DNA from: CAVSJJ01 sp963728395
Lineage (GTDB): Bacteria > Actinomycetota > Actinomycetes > Actinomycetales > Dermatophilaceae
Length of the DNA: 64,000 nucleotides
NCBI GenBank assembly: GCA_963728395.1
Contig: CAVSJJ010000003.1
Span: forward strand, 806,001-870,000
Reading direction: 5' to 3'
The notes under the pieces are model-generated. The model was not told the origin of the DNA. It was given only the letters and a program-made list of their open reading frames with translations, and made no database searches. Below, in pieces: positions 32,862 to 41,162 of the stretch. Numbering within the stretch: the stretch's first letter is position 1; every line of letters begins with the position of its first letter. Made by a program: the position numbers and the translations under genes.

Positions 32862-33810
32862 CCGGCGCTGCGCTCTCGGCCACGAGGGCGGCGAGGGTCG
32901 AGCCGAGCGGCGCATCGAGGTGGTGCGTCGTCTCCGCGTCGCCGCGGGTGGGGCCCCGGGTGATGACGAGGACGGGTATGCCGCGGGCCCGCGCCCGCCG
33001 CACGAACCGGTAGCCGCTCATCACCGCGAGCGACGAGCCGAGGACGAGCAGTGCCGGCGCACGCTCGACGAGGTCGTAGCAGTGCTCGACCCGGTCCTTG
33101 GGCACCGAGCCGCCGAAGAAGACGACATCGGGCTTGAGCGTGTCGGCGCCGCAGGCTCGGCACTCGGGCAGGACGAAGCCCCCCACCGCCTCGTCCGGGA
33201 GGACGATGTCACCGTCGGGTCGGATCTGGCTCGTCACCCGCGAGCCGTCGCCGACCGCGCCCAGGGCGCGCTGCTCGAACCCGGGGTTCGCCTCTGCCAT
33301 CCGGCGTTGGAGCACCTCGCGGTCGCTCCGACCGCCACAGCTGAGACACACGACGGCGCCGAGGGAGCCATGCAGTTCGACGACGCCGCGGGTGCCGGCC
33401 TCCTGGTGCAGGCCGTCGACGTTCTGGGTGATGACGGCGCCGACGAGCCGGCGACGCTGGAGCGTCGTCAGGGCGGCGTGCCCCGCGTTCGGCCGCGCCG
33501 CCACGAAACGCTGCCAGCCGATGTAGCTGCGGGCCCAGTAGCGCCGGCGCGCCTCGCTCGTGCCGATGAACTCGCCATGGGTCATCGGCATGACCCGGCG
33601 GCGGCCGTCCGGGCCCCGGTAGTCGGGGATGCCCGACTCGGTCGAGATCCCGGCCCCGGTGAGGACGAGGGCCGGGGCCCGCTCGGCGAGCACGCGGGCG
33701 ATCGTCGCGACGTCGGCCGCCGGCGCGGTCGCGACCGTCGGCAGGGTCGCCTCGCGGTGGCGGGCCGAGGGCCCCGGCGGTGCGGCGTCGGGTCGGGCGG
33801 ACAGGCTCAC
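32842..33810 (-). CDS. NAD-dependent protein deacetylase, Sir2 family
   Basis: A 322-aa sirtuin. I took the GTG at 33810; an ATG at 33837 is possible. Motifs: NAD loop VLTGAGISTESGIPDYRG, VITQNVDGLHQEAG, catalytic His in VVELHGSLGAVVCLSC, zinc Cys pairs CLSC and CRAC, and KPDVVFFGGSVPKDR. It removes acyl groups from lysines in the cytosol using NAD. Coupling to an acetyltransferase gene suggests a linked acetylation/deacetylation function, which is inference. Confidence 0.9.
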   Translation of the reverse strand: MSLSARPDAAPPGPSARHREATLPTVATAPAADVATIARVLAERAPALVLTGAGISTESGIPDYRGPDGRRRVMPMTHGEFIGTSEARRRYWARSYIGWQRFVAARPNAGHAALTTLQRRRLVGAVITQNVDGLHQEAGTRGVVELHGSLGAVVCLSCGGRSDREVLQRRMAEANPGFEQRALGAVGDGSRVTSQIRPDGDIVLPDEAVGGFVLPECRACGADTLKPDVVFFGGSVPKDRVEHCYDLVERAPALLVLGSSLAVMSGYRFVRRARARGIPVLVITRGPTRGDAETTHHLDAPLGSTLAALVAESAAPDDADRP

Positions 33811-33866
33811 CGCCCCAGTATCGGCCACTCGGACCATTCGCGTCCGAGCGTTGCCGATGCTCTGGG

Positions 33867-33881
33867 ATAACACTTGGTTAT
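33867..33881. promoter_or_regulatory. LysR-type operator (ATAAC-N5-GTTAT)
   Basis: ATAACACTTGGTTAT is a 15-bp interrupted palindrome with T-N11-A geometry, ending 11 nt before the LysR start and 57 nt from the sirtuin start. It probably mediates autoregulation and could control the divergent sirtuin-acetyltransferase pair. Confidence 0.65.
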
Positions 33882-33892
33882 ACGATGCCGTC

Positions 33893-34828
33893 ATGATCGA
33901 CGCCGCCGGGCTGCGCGTCATGCGCGCCATCGCCGACGAGGGCAGCTTCACCGCCGCCGCCCTCGCGCTCGGCTACAGCCAGCCGGCGATCTCGCAGATG
34001 GTCCGCCGCCTCGAGCAGCGCACCGGGACCGTCCTCGTCGAGCGGATCGGGCGCAGCGTCCGGCTCACCGAGGCCGGTCAGGTCCTCGCCCGCCACGCCG
34101 GGCCGGTCCTCGCGGCTCTCGACGCCGCCGAGGAGGAGGTCGCGGCCATCGCCGGGATGCGCGCGGGACGGGTCCGGCTCATGGCCTTTCCCTCGGCCTC
34201 GGCAACGCTCGTGCCCCGGGCGCTCTCGCTGCTCAAGGACCGCTTCCCGGACCTGACGATCACCTTCACCGAGGCCGAGCCGCCGGAGTCGCTCGCGGCG
34301 TTGCGAGCCGGTGAGTGCGACCTCGCGGTCGCCTTCACCTACGAGGGCACCGACCTCGGCCGCGGCGAGGAGGACGTCGACGCCTTCGTCACGACGACGC
34401 TGCTCGCCGACGAGGTGCGGCTCGCCGTGCCCCGCGACCACCCAGCGGCACGCCTGGACCACGCCGACCTCGGCACCCTCGACGACGAGACGTGGATCGC
34501 GGGGTGTCCGCGGTGCCGGGGTCACCTGTTGCAGCTGTGCGACGCCGCCGGCTTCGTGCCGCGGGTGGCGTTCGAGACCGAGGACTACGTCGCCGTCATG
34601 GGCCTGGTCGCCGAGGGGCTCGGCGTGGCCCTCATCCCCGACCTCATCCTGCGCACCGTCCAGCACCCCGATGTCGTCGCACTCCCGATCGAGCCCGCGT
34701 CGCGGCGGTGCATCCAGGCGGTGACGACCCCCGACCTCCGGCGGGTGCCGGCGGTCGCGGCGCTGCTCGCGGCGCTGAGTGAGAGCGCCGAGGCCCAGCC
34801 CGTCGGCAGTGCCTGCCTCAGCGACTGA
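33893..34828 (+). CDS. LysR-family transcriptional regulator
   Basis: A 311-aa regulator. The HTH is at the N-terminus (LRVMRAIADEGSFTAAALAL, GYSQPAISQMVRRLEQRTG), followed by a LysR substrate-binding domain (VRLMAFPSASATLVPRALSL, LGVALIPDLILRTVQ). The segment IAGCPRCRGHLLQLCDAAG holds three Cys residues in the sensor domain, which could make it redox- or metal-responsive. It is divergent from the sirtuin gene, and its last 11 nt overlap the comEC end. Confidence 0.9.
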   Translation: MIDAAGLRVMRAIADEGSFTAAALALGYSQPAISQMVRRLEQRTGTVLVERIGRSVRLTEAGQVLARHAGPVLAALDAAEEEVAAIAGMRAGRVRLMAFPSASATLVPRALSLLKDRFPDLTITFTEAEPPESLAALRAGECDLAVAFTYEGTDLGRGEEDVDAFVTTTLLADEVRLAVPRDHPAARLDHADLGTLDDETWIAGCPRCRGHLLQLCDAAGFVPRVAFETEDYVAVMGLVAEGLGVALIPDLILRTVQHPDVVALPIEPASRRCIQAVTTPDLRRVPAVAALLAALSESAEAQPVGSACLSD

Positions 34829-37247
34829 GCCGCGCCGGCTCGACGAGGACCCCGCCGCCCCGGTCGAGGACCGCGATGTCCCCGTCCTGGTCGGTGCGGT
34901 AGACGGCATAGCCGTCCGACCGGAGCAGGGCGAGCGTCGCCGGGGCCGGGTGGCCGTAGTCGTTGTCGGCGCCGACGCTGATGATCCCGACCGGCGCCGA
35001 GACCTCGGCGACGAGATCGGGGTCGAGGTTCGCCGAGCCGTGGTGGGCCACCTTGATGACGTCGAGCCCCCGCAGCGCGGCCCCCAGGTCCGGGTCGCGG
35101 TGGATGTGCAGCAGCAGGTCGCGAGCGGCCTCGCGCTCGATGTCACCGAGGAGCAGCGCATCGACGTCGCCGGTATGCGCGAGCAGGACGACGCTCGCGT
35201 TGTTTGGCACCGAGCCCGCGTCGATCCGCCGAGTGGGGCCGAGCACCGTGGCGGTGAGCTCGCCGGCGTCGATCCGCTCCCCCACCTCGACGGCTCGCAC
35301 CGGTATGCCGCGGGCCGACGCCCAGCGCCGGACATCGGACGCCTCGTAGTCGGGCTCCTCGACCGGGCAGGTGAGGACCTCACCCACCCGGCGACCGTCG
35401 AGGGCGCCGGGCAGCCCCTCGACGTGGTCGGCGTGGAAGTGAGTGAGGACGACGGCGTCGAGCACCCCGACCCCGAGCCGGGTGAGGCAGCGGTCGACGC
35501 GCCTGGGGTCCGGGCCGGCGTCGACGAGCACCGCCCGCCCCGGGCCGGTGCGCAGGACGCTCGCGTCGCCCTGGCCCACGTCGCAGACGACGAGACGCCA
35601 GCCCGCCGGCGGCCAGGTGAGCGTGCTCGTCGGCACGGTGAGGGCGCCGACGAGCAACGCGACCCCGAGGACACCCAGCGGTCGGCGCCGGACCCGGCGC
35701 GCCAGCCAGGGAGCGAGGAGCAGGACGAGCACGGTGGTCCCGGCCAGCAGCATCGCCCCGGGACCGCCGTCCGGCCACGGCATCGTCCCGCCGGGCACCT
35801 CGGCGAAGGTCCGGGCGACCCAGGCGATGCCGAGGGTGGGGACGGCGCCCACCGTCCCCGCCAGGGCGGCGAGGCGCCGCGAGACGACGGCGAGGAGCGC
35901 GGCCGCCACGCCCGCGATCGTGGCGGGTGGGACGAGGGGCGCCGCCAGGAGGTTGGCCACGACACCGACCACGCTGACCGATCCCTGGAGCAGCACGATG
36001 ACCGGCGCGCAGACGACCTGGGCGGCCAGGGGAACGGCGACGAGCGGGCCGAACCGGCGCAACGGCCGGGGCAGGCCGCGACCGATGGCCCGCCCCCACG
36101 GCCCGGTGAAGAGGAGAAGCCCGAGGGTCGCGAGGGTCGACAGGACGAAGCTGTAGGAGCGGGAGAGCCACGGGTCGTAGCCGAGGAGCAGGACGATCGC
36201 GGCCCCGAGCACCGGCAACCCGGCCGCGGGTCGTGAACGGCTCCGGCCGAGAACGGCGATGGCGCCCATGACGGATGCGCGCACGACGCTCGGGTCGGGA
36301 CGGGCGAGGACGACGAACCCGGCGAGGGCGAGGAGCGCGAGTGCCGGTCGCGTCCGGCGCGGCACCCCGAGCAGGCCGGCCACTGCGAGGACGAGGCCGA
36401 GGACGACTGCCACGTTCGCCCCGCTCACGGCGGACAGATGGGTCATCCCGGTGGCGAGCATGGCATCGGTGAGGTCACCAGGGGTCCGGCTCGTGTCGCC
36501 GATGACGAGCCCCGGGAGCAGGCCGCGTGCGTCGGCCGGGGTCTCGTCGACGGCGGCGCGCAGCCCGGCGCGCAGCCGCTGGGCACCGGCGGCGACCGGC
36601 CCGGGCGGCGAGCGCGGCTCGAGACTGCCGGTGACCGTCGCGACGGCGACCTCAGTGCGTCCGGGCTGACCCGGGGACAGCCGGGCCGGCACCGAGACCG
36701 TCTCGTGCCAGCGCAGTCCGAGCAGCCGCTCGTCACCGACGAGGAGGACGGGGGCGTGGGCCGCCCCCGTCCGTCCGCGACCCGCCACCTCGACCGCCCG
36801 GGCCCGCGCGGTGACCCGGCGGGCGTCCCGGTCGGACACCGTGCGAGCGACGGGGTCGCTCGTCACGACGACGACGAGCCGCACCCGGGCCCGCTCACCC
36901 GCCAGCTCGTCGAGGTCGCCCGAGGAACGGATCAGCTGGTGCCCGGCCACCGCCACCTGGAGGGTCGCGACGACGGCCAACGCCAGTGCCGCAAGGAGCC
37001 ACCGGAGCGGCCGGGTCGCTCCCCAGGCGCCGCCGCGGCCGGCGCCGGGCAGCCCGCGCCGGCGCAGCACGAGGAGGCACACCCCGGCCCCGAGCAGCGT
37101 CGCTGCGGCGAGGCCCGCATGCAGGGGCGCTCCGCCGGCCAGGGTGGCGGCGAGCACCGCCCAGCCGAGAAGAGCGGGGGCGAGCAGCCGCAGGTCGCTG
37201 CCGGACCGGCCATCCGCCGCTCCCCGCCCCGGTGCCCGAGCCGTCAC
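34818..37247 (-). CDS. comEC: DNA internalisation/competence protein ComEC/Rec2
   Basis: An 809-aa polytopic membrane protein. A Leu/Ala-rich N-terminus with several helices precedes the ComEC competence domain (GLLPGLVIGDTSRTP, MTHLSAVSGANVAVVLGLV), and a C-terminal metallo-beta-lactamase domain starts at LVVCDVGQGDASVLRTG with the metal motif VVLTHFHADHVEGL. In transformable bacteria it forms the channel that passes single-stranded DNA through the membrane. Its GTG overlaps the comEA stop. Competence in this organism is not shown by this window. Confidence 0.9.
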   Translation of the reverse strand: MTARAPGRGAADGRSGSDLRLLAPALLGWAVLAATLAGGAPLHAGLAAATLLGAGVCLLVLRRRGLPGAGRGGAWGATRPLRWLLAALALAVVATLQVAVAGHQLIRSSGDLDELAGERARVRLVVVVTSDPVARTVSDRDARRVTARARAVEVAGRGRTGAAHAPVLLVGDERLLGLRWHETVSVPARLSPGQPGRTEVAVATVTGSLEPRSPPGPVAAGAQRLRAGLRAAVDETPADARGLLPGLVIGDTSRTPGDLTDAMLATGMTHLSAVSGANVAVVLGLVLAVAGLLGVPRRTRPALALLALAGFVVLARPDPSVVRASVMGAIAVLGRSRSRPAAGLPVLGAAIVLLLGYDPWLSRSYSFVLSTLATLGLLLFTGPWGRAIGRGLPRPLRRFGPLVAVPLAAQVVCAPVIVLLQGSVSVVGVVANLLAAPLVPPATIAGVAAALLAVVSRRLAALAGTVGAVPTLGIAWVARTFAEVPGGTMPWPDGGPGAMLLAGTTVLVLLLAPWLARRVRRRPLGVLGVALLVGALTVPTSTLTWPPAGWRLVVCDVGQGDASVLRTGPGRAVLVDAGPDPRRVDRCLTRLGVGVLDAVVLTHFHADHVEGLPGALDGRRVGEVLTCPVEEPDYEASDVRRWASARGIPVRAVEVGERIDAGELTATVLGPTRRIDAGSVPNNASVVLLAHTGDVDALLLGDIEREAARDLLLHIHRDPDLGAALRGLDVIKVAHHGSANLDPDLVAEVSAPVGIISVGADNDYGHPAPATLALLRSDGYAVYRTDQDGDIAVLDRGGGVLVEPARLSR

Positions 37248-38203
37248 AGGGTCACCCTCGGGGCGAGCAGGGCCAGGAGCTTCTCGCCGATGCCGCTGAC
37301 CTCACCCAGCTCGTCGATGCTCGTGAAGCGCCCGTGCTCGCTGCGCCAGTCGAGGATGCGCTGCGCGAGGACCGGCCCGATCCCCGGCAGGGAGTCCAGG
37401 GCCGCCGCGTCGGCACCGTTGAGCGAGACCGGCCCGCCGACCGCGGAGCCGGAGCCCGCCGCGGCCGGGCCGCCTCCGGGCACCGCCTCGCCCGGCCGGG
37501 GCACCCGGATCTGTTCGCCGTCGACGGCGAGGCGGGCGAGGTTGACGGCCGACAGGTCGGCGCGCCGGGTGGGGCCGCCCGCCGCGTCGACGGCGTCGAC
37601 GACGCGCGAACCCGGCGGCAGCTCGACGATGCCGGGCCGCTTGACCTGGCCGACGACGTGAACGACGAGCGCAGGGCCCGCCGCCGGTGCGGACCCCTCG
37701 GCGGAGGCACCGACCGAGGCAGCGACCGCCGAGGGCCCGACCGACGCCGACGGGCTGGCGGAGCCCAGCGCCGCGACCGTCGACGTGGCCGGGACGATCG
37801 GGGCCGGCGCCGCGGAGGAACGGGCCCAGGCGACCCGGAGCCCGAAGACGCCGATCGTGAGGATCGCCAGGAGCAGGACCCCGCCGACCGCTCCGCGGCT
37901 GGGGACCCACCGCGCTCCACGCAGCGACTCGGGAAGGGTGAACGCCCCCGCCAGCCGCCCCAGGATCCCGCCCGCGCCGCCTCGCCCGCCCGGGCGGGCG
38001 ACCTCGGCTCCCGGGCGGGTCGGCACGTAGGCCGCCGCGGCCCCGATCCGGGCCGGGTCGCCGCGCTCGGCCGGGCGCACCCAGGCGGGGTCCTGCGGAG
38101 CGGAGGCCGGCTCCTGCGCGCCCTCCGGGCCCGCCCGCCCGGCCCGGGCGAGGACGGCAAGGACCCGGGGCGAGGGCTGCGGGTCAGGTGGGTGTCGCGG
38201 CAT
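37244..38203 (-). CDS. comEA: ComEA-like DNA-binding competence protein
   Basis: A 319-aa membrane-anchored protein. A long Pro/Ala/Arg-rich cytoplasmic region precedes one membrane helix (GAVGGVLLLAILTIGVFGL), a Ser/Ala-rich stretch, an SLBB domain (ALVVHVVGQVKRPGIVELPP), and a C-terminal helix-hairpin-helix pair (VSLNGADAAALDSLPGIGPV, VSGIGEKLLALLAP). It binds incoming double-stranded DNA outside the membrane. Operon with comEC through a GTGA overlap. Confidence 0.9.
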   Translation of the reverse strand: MPRHPPDPQPSPRVLAVLARAGRAGPEGAQEPASAPQDPAWVRPAERGDPARIGAAAAYVPTRPGAEVARPGGRGGAGGILGRLAGAFTLPESLRGARWVPSRGAVGGVLLLAILTIGVFGLRVAWARSSAAPAPIVPATSTVAALGSASPSASVGPSAVAASVGASAEGSAPAAGPALVVHVVGQVKRPGIVELPPGSRVVDAVDAAGGPTRRADLSAVNLARLAVDGEQIRVPRPGEAVPGGGPAAAGSGSAVGGPVSLNGADAAALDSLPGIGPVLAQRILDWRSEHGRFTSIDELGEVSGIGEKLLALLAPRVTL

Positions 38204-38329
38204 ACACCGACGCTAGGCACGACCCGACCCGACCCGAGCCGGCGCGGCAGCGGGCTGTGGACGGTCGGTCAGGCGCGCTCCGGCTGTGGACGACCGCCCG
38301 GGCCCGGGCCATCGACCGGGCACCGGACC

Positions 38330-38941
38330 TCAGCCGACCCGTGCGGCGAGCCAGGCCCGGATGTTGCGGTGATGCCGCGAGATGACCAGCAGGGAGAGGA
38401 CGAGGACCCACCAGCCGGTCCCGGCCCCCGCCAGCGCCTCGGCCCCGGGCGCGCCGAGGCCGACGAGAATGCCGACGGCGGCCAGGACGAGGCAGGTCAG
38501 GACCGAGGCGCGCCCGACCGTCCGGACGACACCCACGACGACCGCGAAGACGACGACGGCCCCGAGCGCCACCCAGGGAGCGACGGCGAGCATCGCCCCC
38601 AGCGCCGCCGCCACGCCCTTGCCGCCGTGCCCGCCGAGGAAGGGACTGAACATGTGACCGAGGACGACCGCGAGCCCCGCGACGAGGGCGAGCGGCAGGC
38701 CGAGCCAGGCGAGGACGAGGACCGCCGGCAGGAAGGCCTTGACGACATCGAGCAGGCCGACCACGACCCCCCAGCGGACCCCGAGGACCCGGCCGGCGTT
38801 CGTCGCGCCCGGGTTGCCCGACCCGCTGGAGCGCAGATCCTTGCCGAGCGTGCGGGCCAGCAGGCTGGCCGGGTTGACCGACCCGACGAGGAAGCAGACG
38901 ACGGCGACGGCGGCTGCGGGTCCCACCTGGACGGAGCTCAC
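38330..38941 (-). CDS. plsY: Glycerol-3-phosphate acyltransferase (acyl-phosphate type) PlsY
   Basis: A 203-aa integral membrane enzyme. Motif 1 is GSGNPGATNAGRVLG (phosphate/substrate loop) and motif 2 is FLGGHGGKGVAAALG; five to seven hydrophobic helices fit PlsY. It transfers an acyl group from acyl-phosphate to glycerol-3-phosphate, the first step of phospholipid synthesis. Its GTG overlaps the degV stop (GTGA), coupling a fatty-acid-binding protein with an acyl consumer. Confidence 0.9.
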   Translation of the reverse strand: MSSVQVGPAAAVAVVCFLVGSVNPASLLARTLGKDLRSSGSGNPGATNAGRVLGVRWGVVVGLLDVVKAFLPAVLVLAWLGLPLALVAGLAVVLGHMFSPFLGGHGGKGVAAALGAMLAVAPWVALGAVVVFAVVVGVVRTVGRASVLTCLVLAAVGILVGLGAPGAEALAGAGTGWWVLVLSLLVISRHHRNIRAWLAARVG

Positions 38942-39807
38942 GACCCGGCGCCCACCCGCGGGCAGACGGCCACGGCCAGGGTGCCCGGCCCGACGTGGGC
39001 GCCCACGACGGCGCCCAGCTCGACGACCCGCAGGTCGCTCAGACCGGGAAGCCGGCCGCGCAGCCGTTCGGCCAGCGCGCCCGCCCGGTCCGCGGAGTCC
39101 AGATGGTGGACGGCGACATCCACCCCGTCGGCCGAGGCGGGGGCGGCCGCGGCCGCGACGATGGCGAGCTCCTCGAGCCGGGCCAGGGCCCGCGACGCCG
39201 TCCGCACCTTCTCGACCGGGACGATGTGGCCCTCCGAGACGCCGAGGATGGGCTTGATGGCCAGGGCCGAGCCGACGAGGGCGCCGGCGGTGCCGATCCG
39301 ACCGCCGCGACGCAGGTGCTCGAGGGTGTCGACATAGAACACGACGGAGGAGGCCCGGGTCCGGGCCCGGACCAGCGCGGCGACGTCCTCGGCCGACGCC
39401 CCGGCGGCCGCCGCCCCGGCGCCGGCGACGACGGCGTACCCCATCGCCATTCCCATGGTCCGCGAGTCGATGACGGTCACCGGCACCGCGGCCTGCGCCG
39501 CCGCCAGCTGGGCGGACCCGATCGTCGAGGACATGTCCGCGGAGATGTGGACCGACACGATGGCGTCGGCGCCGGCCGCGGCGGCCCGCTCGTAGGCCTC
39601 GAGCACGGCCCGGGGCGCCGGCCGCGACGTCGACACCGGGGTGAAGGCTCGCAGGGCCGCGGCGACCTCGGCGGCGTCGATGTCGACGCCCTCGACGCGC
39701 TCTCGCCCACCGACGACGACGTGGAGCGGGACGACGCCGATCCGGTGGTCCCGGACGAGGTCGGGCGCGAGATAGGCCGTCGAGTCGGTGACGAGGGCAG
39801 TGGTCAC
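38938..39807 (-). CDS. DegV family fatty-acid-binding protein
   Basis: A 289-aa protein of the DegV/FakB fold: ALVTDSTAYLAPDLVRDHRI, TSRPAPRAVLEAYERAAAAG, SVHISADMSSTIGSAQLAAA, VIDSRTMGMAMGYAV and LRRGGRIGTAGALVGSALAI. Members bind fatty acids and in firmicutes serve as FakB partners for a fatty-acid kinase. The gene is co-translated with plsY, which supports a lipid role. Confidence 0.9.
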   Translation of the reverse strand: MTTALVTDSTAYLAPDLVRDHRIGVVPLHVVVGGRERVEGVDIDAAEVAAALRAFTPVSTSRPAPRAVLEAYERAAAAGADAIVSVHISADMSSTIGSAQLAAAQAAVPVTVIDSRTMGMAMGYAVVAGAGAAAAGASAEDVAALVRARTRASSVVFYVDTLEHLRRGGRIGTAGALVGSALAIKPILGVSEGHIVPVEKVRTASRALARLEELAIVAAAAAPASADGVDVAVHHLDSADRAGALAERLRGRLPGLSDLRVVELGAVVGAHVGPGTLAVAVCPRVGAGS

Positions 39808-39816
39808 GCAGCCAGG

Positions 39817-40401
39817 CTAGTGGTGCTCGACCGGGAACCCGCCCTGGCAGACGATGTGCAGCTCGAGGTCCTCGTGGTCCCCGTCGCCCTCGCCGTCGCC
39901 GTAGCCGGAGGTGAACGTCACCTCGAGCGCCCCGTCCCCCACGTCCTGGTGCAGGCGGTAGCCGTCACGCGGTGTCGCTGAGACGAGCCGGATCGTCGAG
40001 TCCGTGCAGGAGGCGATGACCGTCCCGCCCTGGGTGGAGAACGTCGCCTTGCGCGCCGTCGGTCCCGGCGCCGGCGGGCGGGCCGCGGCCGTCGACCGCG
40101 GCGCCGAGGACGTGTGCCGCGGAGTCGAGCGCGGCGGGCCACCCGCGCCCGTCGTCCGGGACGGCGCCGAGGTGCTGTCGTCGTCGCTCTCGCGCTCGGT
40201 CGGCGTCGGCCGCGTCGTCGACGTCCTCGGCCGCGGGGAGGAGGCCACCGACGAGACGGTGCCGGCGGGCACCGCGACCTGGGCGATGCCGACGTCGCGG
40301 CCGGCCCGGCCGATGACGAGCCAGGTGAGGGAGGCGACCGCGAGGACGACGACGAGCCACAGCCCGACCATCGCCATCCAGCGCCTGACCGGCGTCCCCA
40401 C
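39817..40401 (-). CDS. Membrane-anchored secreted protein of unknown function
   Basis: The product is 194 aa from the GTG at 40401, preceded by GAGGAGGG; an ATG at 40431 gives ten more residues. There is one N-terminal membrane helix (VGLWLVVVLAVASLTWLVIG), a long Ser/Thr/Pro/Arg-rich spacer, and a C-terminal external domain (ATFSTQGGTVIASCTDSTIR to LELHIVCQGG) with two Cys residues. No family recognised. It is divergent from the two-component regulator. Confidence 0.7.
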   Translation of the reverse strand: MGTPVRRWMAMVGLWLVVVLAVASLTWLVIGRAGRDVGIAQVAVPAGTVSSVASSPRPRTSTTRPTPTERESDDDSTSAPSRTTGAGGPPRSTPRHTSSAPRSTAAARPPAPGPTARKATFSTQGGTVIASCTDSTIRLVSATPRDGYRLHQDVGDGALEVTFTSGYGDGEGDGDHEDLELHIVCQGGFPVEHH

Positions 40402-40472
40402 AAGGCCCTCCTCGGTTCCGTTCGGCCTCATCGTGCCACCTCGTCACGGGGGCGTGCCGTACGGTTTGGCCC

Positions 40473-41159
40473 GTGGCACACGTGCTGGTCATCGAGGACG
40501 ACCCCGACATCCGCCGGTCCCTCGTCCGCTCGCTGTCCGACCACGGCCATGCCGTCTCGACCGCTCCGGCCGGTATGCCGGGGCTCCAGCAGGCCGTCGA
40601 CGAGCAGCCGGACCTCGTCCTGCTCGACCTCGGACTCCCCGACCTCGACGGGCACGAGGTGCTGCGCATGCTGCGGGCCGTCCGTGAGACCCCGGTCATC
40701 ATCGTCACCGCCCGGGACGACGACCCCTCGGTCGTCGCGGCCCTCGACGCGGGCGCCGACGACTACGTCCTCAAGCCGTTCACGAGCGAGCAGCTGCAGG
40801 CTCGGATCCGAGCCGTGCTGCGCCGGACCCGGGCCGACAGCGCCGACGACACCATCGTCGTCGGCGAGCTGCGCGTCGACCCGACGGGCCGGCAGGCGTT
40901 CCTGCGCGGCGAGCCGATCGACCTGTCCCGCAAGGAGTTCGACCTCCTGGCACTGCTCGCCAGCCGGGCCGGCGAGGTCGTCACGAAGCGCGAGATCCTC
41001 GCCGAGGTGTGGCAGCAGGTCTATGGCGGCGGGGAGCGCACGGTCGACGTCCACCTGTCGTGGCTGCGCCGCAAGCTCGGCGAGACGGCGACCGAGCCGG
41101 TCTACCTCCACAGCGTGCGGGGCGTCGGCATCCGGCTCGGTGAGAAGAGCGGCGGCTGA
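40473..41159 (+). CDS. OmpR-family response regulator
   Basis: A 228-aa regulator. The receiver domain is complete: acidic pair in VLVIEDDPDIRRSL, phospho-acceptor Asp in LVLLDLGLPDLDGHE, Thr in VIIVTARDDD, and Lys in YVLKPFTSEQL. The C-terminal winged helix (IDLSRKEFDLLALLASRAGE, TVDVHLSWLRRKLGE) binds tandem sites. The GTG start has no strong ribosome site and may be near-leaderless. The kinase gene follows after 3 nt. Confidence 0.93.
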   Translation: MAHVLVIEDDPDIRRSLVRSLSDHGHAVSTAPAGMPGLQQAVDEQPDLVLLDLGLPDLDGHEVLRMLRAVRETPVIIVTARDDDPSVVAALDAGADDYVLKPFTSEQLQARIRAVLRRTRADSADDTIVVGELRVDPTGRQAFLRGEPIDLSRKEFDLLALLASRAGEVVTKREILAEVWQQVYGGGERTVDVHLSWLRRKLGETATEPVYLHSVRGVGIRLGEKSGG

Positions 41160-41162
41160 GCC

